NCBI GenBank assembly: GCA_910585745.1
Contig: CAJUFM010000105.1
Span: 1-5,464, forward strand
Source: an uncultured Eubacterium sp.
Lineage (GTDB): Bacteria > Bacillota > Clostridia > Lachnospirales > Lachnospiraceae
DNA: 5,464 nt
Reading direction: 5' to 3'
Part shown: piece by piece, positions 1-3,405 of the stretch
Position numbering within the stretch: position 1 is the stretch's first letter
How the letters are laid out: every line of letters starts with the position of its first letter
Program-made: the position numbers and the translations under genes
Notes under the pieces: model-generated
The model's database searches: none
What the model saw: the letters and a program-made list of their open reading frames with translations, nothing else
Told to the model about the DNA's origin: nothing

Positions 1-3
1 AAA

Positions 4-45
4 AATAAGTCTATAGCCTCTTTGAATGAGGTCTATAAACTTATT
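4..45. promoter_or_regulatory. Long inverted repeat upstream of the XRE regulator gene (operator or hairpin)
   Basis: Arms 4-20 and 28-45 form 16 base pairs with one C/A mismatch (11/38) and one bulged T (32), around a 7-base centre at 21-27. A weak promoter overlaps it: TTGAAT at 22-27, a 17-bp spacer, and TATACG at 45-50, so the centre of the dyad would be the -35 box. The repeat ends 19 bases before the XRE start codon. It could be the regulator's own operator or the terminator hairpin of a gene before the window. No T-run follows the right arm (ATACGAGGGG), which argues against a classical terminator. The dyad is seen directly; its role is inferred. Confidence 0.5.
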
Positions 46-64
46 ATACGAGGGGGCAGAAAAT

Positions 65-673
65 ATGAAACTTGGTGAAAAAATCAGGGAAGCCAGAAAA
101 GTACAAAATCTAAGTCAGGAGAACCTTGCAGAGGAAATTGGCATCTCAGTTCAGGCAGTCAGCAAATGGGAGTGCGGCCAGTCCTGCCCGGACATTATGT
201 ATCTTCCGCATATCGCCGATTATCTGGGAGTGAGCCTGGATTATCTGCTGCGGGAAGAGGTGAATGAATTTGCAAGGCCGCAGAAGCTGGAGAAGATAGG
301 GCTTCCAGATGATGGAAAGGTAAGGATTTTCCAGTGTATAGGGAACCGTGTGATCACACAGAACGAGCTGAAAGGAATACTGGAAGAGGAGATACCCATG
401 ATCCAGCTTTCCCTTGAGACGGTGCAAATGTCTGAAGGAAATCTCCATATAGAGATCTGGGGATCGGCACAGATCAGAGGATCTATACAAGGCGATGTGT
501 CAGCGGGAACTTCAGTCAGCTGTGAAGGCGTCCAGGGAGATGTAAATGCGGGAGCTTCAGTTTCCTGCATCTCTGTGGCTGGTAATGCAAATGCGGGCGG
601 GTCAGTTTCCTGTGACACGGTGGCAGGAAATGTATATGCGGGCGGAACTGTGAAGTGTGTCAGTGTTAGTTAG
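65..673 (+). CDS. XRE-family HTH regulator with a C-terminal cysteine-repeat (beta-solenoid-like) tail
   Basis: This is a predicted cytosolic DNA-binding regulator of 202 residues. Residues 1-62 form a complete XRE/Cro-type helix-turn-helix domain, with the recognition segment around residues 16-36 (LSQENLAEEIGISVQAVSKW) and the usual YLGVSLDYLL ending. Residues 63-140 are a linker with predicted strands that I do not recognise. Residues 141-200 are four back-to-back 15-residue repeats, roughly V-x-G-[DN]-V-x-A-G-x-S-V-S-C-x-x, with Cys at 153, 168, 183 and 198. The ATG at 65 is chosen because GGGGG at 52-56 lies 8 bases before it; an in-frame ATG at 26 would fall inside the upstream dyad and lacks a ribosome site. 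The gene stands alone and ends before an intrinsic terminator at 751-778. The dyad at 4-45 may allow autoregulation. DNA targets and ligand are unknown. The repeats recall bactofilin-like or other polymer-forming beta-solenoids, which is an inference from periodicity only. Confidence 0.85.
   Translation: MKLGEKIREARKVQNLSQENLAEEIGISVQAVSKWECGQSCPDIMYLPHIADYLGVSLDYLLREEVNEFARPQKLEKIGLPDDGKVRIFQCIGNRVITQNELKGILEEEIPMIQLSLETVQMSEGNLHIEIWGSAQIRGSIQGDVSAGTSVSCEGVQGDVNAGASVSCISVAGNANAGGSVSCDTVAGNVYAGGTVKCVSVS
485..664 (+). repeat. Four tandem 45-bp coding repeats in the XRE gene
   Basis: The units are 485-529, 530-574, 575-619 and 620-664, each coding 15 residues with no insertion or deletion between copies. 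Each contains A-G-x-[ST]-V-[SK]-C followed two residues later by the next unit. The copies differ at the DNA level, including silent and conservative changes, so the period is kept by selection on the protein more than by recent duplication. The cysteine sits at position 13 of every unit, which would stack it into a ladder on one face of a solenoid. Confidence 0.85.
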
Positions 674-737
674 TTCTTATTTCTGTTTTACAGAAAAACA
701 GGGCGATAATGACGGAGATGGTATGGCTGCCGATATT
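666..737 (-). pseudogene. Relic of the 3' end of a second degV gene
   Basis: Read on the minus strand from 737, this encodes NIGSHTISVIIALFFC and then a short tail to a TAA at 666-668. It aligns with the last part of the intact DegV in this window (HIG, TTIGSHTGPG, TVALFFWG) with a 4-residue (12-base) deletion. At the DNA level, CAGAAAAACAGGGCGA at 691-706 is identical to 869-884, TGCCGATAT is shared, and the bases between are about half identical. The conserved GPG of the family is lost. No start codon or upstream DegV sequence is present, so this is a fragment. It lies between the XRE stop and its terminator, and its reading frame slightly overlaps the XRE 3' end. The similarity is seen directly; descent from a degV copy is inferred. 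Confidence 0.65.
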
Positions 738-750
738 CACATAGTAAATA

Positions 751-778
751 GGGAGTCGATTTAATGACTCCCATTTTT
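751..778 (+). terminator. Intrinsic terminator after the XRE gene
   Basis: GGGAGTC (751-757) pairs perfectly with GACTCCC (766-772). The 8-base loop is followed by ATTTTT (773-778). This is a good rho-independent terminator on the plus strand. Read on the minus strand, the same hairpin is followed by TATTTACT, so it might weakly stop degV transcripts too, 75 bases after the degV stop codon. Confidence 0.8.
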
Positions 779-796
779 AACACACACACCAAAGCA

Positions 797-847
797 TTAC
801 TTGTCGTCCGCTTCACTATCTTGTTCATTCGTACTGATAATATTCAT
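797..847 (-). CDS. Possible 16-residue small ORF coupled to degV
   Basis: On the minus strand an ATG at 847-845 overlaps the degV stop codon in a TAATG arrangement. It reads MNIISTNEQDSEADDK before a TAA. AAAGGAG and a run of Gs near the end of degV (about 851-866) could serve as a ribosome site, though the spacing is poor. The predicted peptide is acidic and soluble, with no recognisable motif. It is short enough to arise by chance; the stop-start overlap is the only positive evidence. Confidence 0.2.
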   Translation of the reverse strand: MNIISTNEQDSEADDK

Positions 848-1734
848 TATTCCCCCCGCTCCTTTCCCCAGAAAAACAGGGCGACAGTACCGGGGCCAGT
901 GTGGCTTCCAATGGTAGTGCCGATATGGTTGATCTCCACTTTTCCCTTCAAGTGAGGAAAGCGGGCTTCTACCAGGGCAGCGACAGCTTTTGCATCATCC
1001 AGGCAGGCAGACTGGGAGATGTAGCATTTTCCATCGTAGTCTGTTCCGTTTTCTGCCAATTCTTCCATCTTATCCACAATGGCGCGGATGACTTTTTTCT
1101 TTGTCCGTATTTTATACCGGGGGATCAGCTGCCCCAGGTGGTTCATGTCCAGCAGCGGGCAGATATTCAGCAGGCCGCCGACTACGCCAGCGGTTTTAGA
1201 GATCCGGCCGCCCTTGATATAAAAAGTCAGGTCAGTGGAGAAAAACCAGTGGTTCACATTCAGACGGCGGGAGACCGCCCAGTCATAAACTTCTTCCAGT
1301 GTTTTTCCCTCGTCCCGCAGGTCGGCTAACCGGTCCATCAAAAGACCATATCCGGAAGATGCCCCCAGAGAATCCACGATCAATATTTTCCGTTCCGGAT
1401 ATTTTTCCGAAAGATTGCTGCAGGCGATATTGGCAGAGCCGATCACGCCGGAAATACCGGAGGAAAGGGTGACATGAAGAATATCAAGCCCTTCTTTTAA
1501 AAATGGCTCAAAATAAGCCTCAAACTCGTCTGCGTTAATTTGGGAAGTTTTTGTATCTGCCCCCTCCAGCATAGACTGGTAAAATTTATCAAAGGGAATG
1601 GATTTCCCAAGATCGTCGGGATATTCTTTTCCGTCCAGTTCAAAATGGAAACAAATATAAGAGATCTCTCTTTCTCTAAAGTGTTCTTCGCTTAAGTCTG
1701 CCGTCGAACAGCAGCTGATCACATAGTTTCCCAT
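847..1734 (-). CDS. DegV family protein (fatty-acid-binding, FakB-like)
   Basis: DegV/FakB proteins bind a long-chain fatty acid. In Gram-positive bacteria FakB presents it to the kinase FakA, giving acyl-phosphate for phospholipid synthesis. The predicted protein has 295 residues, normal for the family, and no signal peptide. Visible family motifs, in order, are STADLS (10-15), TSQ at 63-65 (the Thr-Ser expected near the bound carboxylate), LSSGISG (90-96), DSLGASSGYG (121-130), KGGRIS (174-179) and IGSHTGPG (275-282). The first motif carries Cys-Cys at 8-9 where many relatives have Thr-Asp. The ATG at 1734 is preferred because GGAGGG (1738-1743) lies 4 bases upstream; a TTG at 1746 in the same frame would place the ribosome site inside the gene. 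A sigma-A promoter lies at 1770-1798. No fakA is seen here, so the partner must be encoded elsewhere. Family assignment is secure, but which paralogue it is cannot be said. Confidence 0.93.
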   Translation of the reverse strand: MGNYVISCCSTADLSEEHFREREISYICFHFELDGKEYPDDLGKSIPFDKFYQSMLEGADTKTSQINADEFEAYFEPFLKEGLDILHVTLSSGISGVIGSANIACSNLSEKYPERKILIVDSLGASSGYGLLMDRLADLRDEGKTLEEVYDWAVSRRLNVNHWFFSTDLTFYIKGGRISKTAGVVGGLLNICPLLDMNHLGQLIPRYKIRTKKKVIRAIVDKMEELAENGTDYDGKCYISQSACLDDAKAVAALVEARFPHLKGKVEINHIGTTIGSHTGPGTVALFFWGKERGE

Positions 1735-1769
1735 AGTGCCCTCCAAAAAGATTTTTTAAAATTATAATG

Positions 1770-1798
1770 ATTGTAGCATTTATGCTTCAGAATTTCAA
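1770..1798 (-). promoter_or_regulatory. degV promoter (sigma-A type, extended -10)
   Basis: On the minus strand TTGAAA (1798-1793) is followed by a 17-base spacer and TACAAT (1775-1770), preceded by TGC, which gives an extended -10. Transcription would start near 1763, leaving a leader of about 29 bases before the degV ATG. Confidence 0.75.
1775..1786. promoter_or_regulatory. Small perfect dyad inside the degV promoter spacer
   Basis: AGCAT (1775-1779) and ATGCT (1782-1786) are perfect inverted repeats separated by TT. The site lies between the -10 and -35 boxes of degV and overlaps the edge of the -10, where a bound repressor would block RNA polymerase. It is short enough to be chance, and no binding protein is identified. 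Confidence 0.3.
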
Positions 1799-1801
1799 TG
1801 G

Positions 1802-1830
1802 TTGCTTTTAACAGGAGCAGGGTATATACT
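1802..1830 (+). promoter_or_regulatory. Promoter of the flavoprotein-sfsA unit
   Basis: TTGCTT (1802-1807), a 17-base spacer and TATACT (1825-1830) give a likely sigma-A promoter with a weak -35 and a strong -10. Start would be near 1837, about 35 bases before the ATG. Its -35 box is only 3 bp from the degV -35 box, so the two divergent promoters are back to back. TTTAGCTAAA at 1830-1839 is a perfect 10-bp palindrome over the start site and could be an operator. Confidence 0.65.
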
Positions 1831-1871
1831 TTAGCTAAAAAGAATACGTTAGAGTATGGAGGATATGTCAT

Positions 1872-2492
1872 ATGAAAGTTTTATGTTTAAATGGAAGTCC
1901 GCGGGAACACAGCTGTACTTATACAGCACTGAGAGAGGTGGCGGACACGCTGGAGAAAAATGGGATTGAAACGGAGTTTGCCTGGGTGGGGAATCAGCCG
2001 GTGGCAGGCTGCATTGCCTGTGGCAAATGCGCCGGAAAGGGACGCTGCATTTTCGATGACAAAGTAAATGAGATTCTGGAGCATTTGGATGAATACGATG
2101 GAATCCTGGTGGGTTCTCCTGTGTACTATGCGGGACCGTCTGGGCAGGTGCAGGCGTTCTTAGACCGTCTCTTTTACTGCGGCGGCTCTCGGATGAAGGG
2201 CAAAGTTGGTGCGGCGGTAGTCTCCTGTCGCCGGGGTGGAGCCAGCGCAGCTTTTGACCGCCTGAACAAATATTTTACGATCTGCAGCATGAATGTTATC
2301 GGATCCCAGTATTGGAATCAGGTTCATGGTTCCTGCCCGGAAGACGTGAAAAAGGATGAAGAGGGCTTACAGACGATGCGGACGCTGGGAGAAAATATGG
2401 CGTGGGCTCTGAAAAACAGAAAAGCGGGAATTGAGGCAGGCATCGGGGCGCCAGAATACGAGGCGAAGATCCAGACCAGTTTTATCCGCTAG
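1872..2492 (+). CDS. Flavodoxin-fold NAD(P)H-dependent oxidoreductase with a four-cysteine iron-sulfur motif
   Basis: This is a predicted 206-residue cytosolic flavoprotein of the NADPH-dependent FMN reductase / iron-sulfur flavoprotein (Isf-like) group, expected to shuttle electrons through FMN; the physiological acceptor is unknown. The N-terminus has strand 1 and the phosphate-binding loop LNGSPREHSCT (6-16), typical for FMN. A compact cysteine cluster, C47-x2-C50-x2-C53-x5-C59, fits the Isf 4Fe-4S pattern. GSPVYYAGPSGQVQAFLDR (81-99) is the usual second flavin-contacting segment. Further cysteines at 5, 15, 103, 119, 138 and 155 make the protein cysteine-rich, as is common in strict anaerobes. 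The start is supported by GGAGGA at 1858-1863, 8 bases upstream. It lies 54 bases before sfsA with no terminator between, so the two are probably co-transcribed. The fold and cofactor class are well supported; the substrate is not. Confidence 0.88.
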   Translation: MKVLCLNGSPREHSCTYTALREVADTLEKNGIETEFAWVGNQPVAGCIACGKCAGKGRCIFDDKVNEILEHLDEYDGILVGSPVYYAGPSGQVQAFLDRLFYCGGSRMKGKVGAAVVSCRRGGASAAFDRLNKYFTICSMNVIGSQYWNQVHGSCPEDVKKDEEGLQTMRTLGENMAWALKNRKAGIEAGIGAPEYEAKIQTSFIR

Positions 2493-2525
2493 TGAAACAG
2501 GATAAAGATTTGAAAAGTCCCACGC

Positions 2526-2532
2526 AGGAGGA
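2526..2532 (+). promoter_or_regulatory. sfsA ribosome binding site at unusual distance
   Basis: AGGAGGA is a near-perfect ribosome site but lies 14 bases before the ATG at 2547, longer than the usual 5-9. No other in-frame ATG, GTG or TTG lies at a better distance. The protein's N-terminus already matches the family at 2547, so this start is kept; initiation may be less efficient than the site suggests. Confidence 0.6.
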
Positions 2533-2546
2533 TTCAGAATACAAAT

Positions 2547-3230
2547 ATGAAATATAATAACACGATACACGGAAGCTTCTGCAGCCGGAAAAACCGGTTT
2601 GTGGCAGAGGTGATGATCGACGGCAGGCAGGAAACAGTGCATGTGAAAAATACGAGCCGATGCCGGGAGCTTTTGCTGCCCGGCGCCGAAGTGGTATTAG
2701 AACGGGCCGCCAACCCTTCCCGCAAGACGAAGTACGACCTGATCAGCGTCTATAAGGAAGGTCTGGGCTGGGTAAATATTGACAGTCAGGCGCCTAATAA
2801 GATCGTAAGGGCGTGGCTGGAGGCACAGGATTATGACCTGGTGCGCCCGGAATATACCATCGGAGACTCCCGTATCGACTTTTATATGGAGAAGGGAGAG
2901 CAAAAATATCTGATGGAAGTCAAGGGCTGCACGCTGGAGATCGGAGGCATCGGTTATTTCCCGGATGCCCCCACTGAGCGGGGGATCAAACATCTGAGAG
3001 AGTTAAAAAAGGCGGCGCAGGAAGGATACCAGTGTTATGCAGCGTTTGTGATCCAGATGGAGGGTATTACGGAGGTGCACCCCAATATAGAAACCCACAA
3101 GGAGTTTGGGGAGGCACTGGAAGAGGCGGAAAATGCCGGAGTAAAGGTTTTGTATCTGGGGTGTGCGGTGACGGAGGACACGCTGGAGATCGCGGGGGTT
3201 AGAGAGGTTGCTGACGGGAATATTTCTTGA
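2547..3230 (+). CDS. sfsA: DNA/RNA nuclease SfsA
   Basis: SfsA proteins were named for a sugar-fermentation stimulation phenotype in E. coli. They consist of an N-terminal OB-like nucleic-acid-binding part and a C-terminal PD-(D/E)xK nuclease-like domain. The 227 residues here match the family length. Visible hallmarks are RKNRF (14-18), VHVKNTSRCRELLLPGA (31-47), the nuclease-type triad D111 with E124-V-K126 (RIDF then MEVKG), and FPDAPTERGIKHLREL (138-153). All expected acidic and basic catalytic positions are present, so it is predicted intact. It follows the flavoprotein gene by 54 bases and probably shares its promoter at 1802-1830. No terminator is seen after it; instead its TGA stop is part of the -35 box of the next gene's promoter. 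The family assignment is secure; the biological role in Clostridia is poorly known. Confidence 0.95.
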   Translation: MKYNNTIHGSFCSRKNRFVAEVMIDGRQETVHVKNTSRCRELLLPGAEVVLERAANPSRKTKYDLISVYKEGLGWVNIDSQAPNKIVRAWLEAQDYDLVRPEYTIGDSRIDFYMEKGEQKYLMEVKGCTLEIGGIGYFPDAPTERGIKHLRELKKAAQEGYQCYAAFVIQMEGITEVHPNIETHKEFGEALEEAENAGVKVLYLGCAVTEDTLEIAGVREVADGNIS

Positions 3231-3255
3231 CTTTTTAAGTGTGTAAGATTATACT
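3227..3255 (+). promoter_or_regulatory. Strong sigma-A promoter of the dual-GHKL gene, overlapping the sfsA stop
   Basis: TTGACT (3227-3232), a spacer of exactly 17 bases and TATACT (3250-3255) match the consensus at 5 of 6 positions in each box. The -35 box contains the sfsA stop codon. Transcription would start near 3262, giving a leader of about 144 bases before the ATG at 3406. This is the best promoter in the window by sequence. Confidence 0.8.
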
Positions 3256-3280
3256 GGAAAGTAATATAAGGATCAATACA

Positions 3281-3322
3281 ATGAATTTAAGGGTGTATTT
3301 ATCCAGCAGATCAAAAGGTTAG
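3281..3322 (+). CDS. Possible 13-residue leader peptide
   Basis: An ATG at 3281 has AAGGA (3268-3272) 8 bases upstream and encodes MNLRVYLSSRSKG before TAG. It would be the first translated reading frame on the transcript from the promoter at 3227-3255, about 19 bases after the predicted start. It could be an attenuation or leader ORF, or chance. In a different frame (3265-3348) there are 27 open codons with a protein-like, lysine-rich ending (LAKELGRRG) but no start codon. Apart from these, the leader at 3262-3405 shows no clear hairpin or terminator. Confidence 0.25.
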   Translation: MNLRVYLSSRSKG

Positions 3323-3405
3323 CAAAAGAGCTTGGGCGGAGAGGATAATTCTGACTGTTTTGAGGAATAAATAGTTTATTGGATTTGGTCTTTGGAGGAT
3401 GATTA

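Noticed and set aside
26..64. Upstream ATG start for the XRE gene
   Set aside because: It would begin inside the inverted repeat without a ribosome site, and the XRE family start matches the ATG at 65.
146..618. Two minus-strand open frames antisense to the XRE gene
   Set aside because: They mirror the regular codon pattern of the HTH and repeat region; the plus strand has the ribosome site and domain match.
485..664. CRISPR-like array
   Set aside because: The 45-bp period is contiguous coding repeat with no spacers, and it translates into a regular 15-residue motif.
779..790. CA dinucleotide run as a phase-variable repeat
   Set aside because: Only about five CA units are present, in a noncoding stretch after a terminator; too short to suggest slippage control.
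901..1329. Plus-strand open frame of 142 codons
   Set aside because: It is antisense to degV, which has full family motifs, a ribosome site and a promoter. No ribosome site precedes the plus frame.
1735..1746. TTG start for degV
   Set aside because: The GGAGGG at 1738-1743 would lie inside the coding region; the ATG at 1734 directly follows it and begins the family-like N-terminus.
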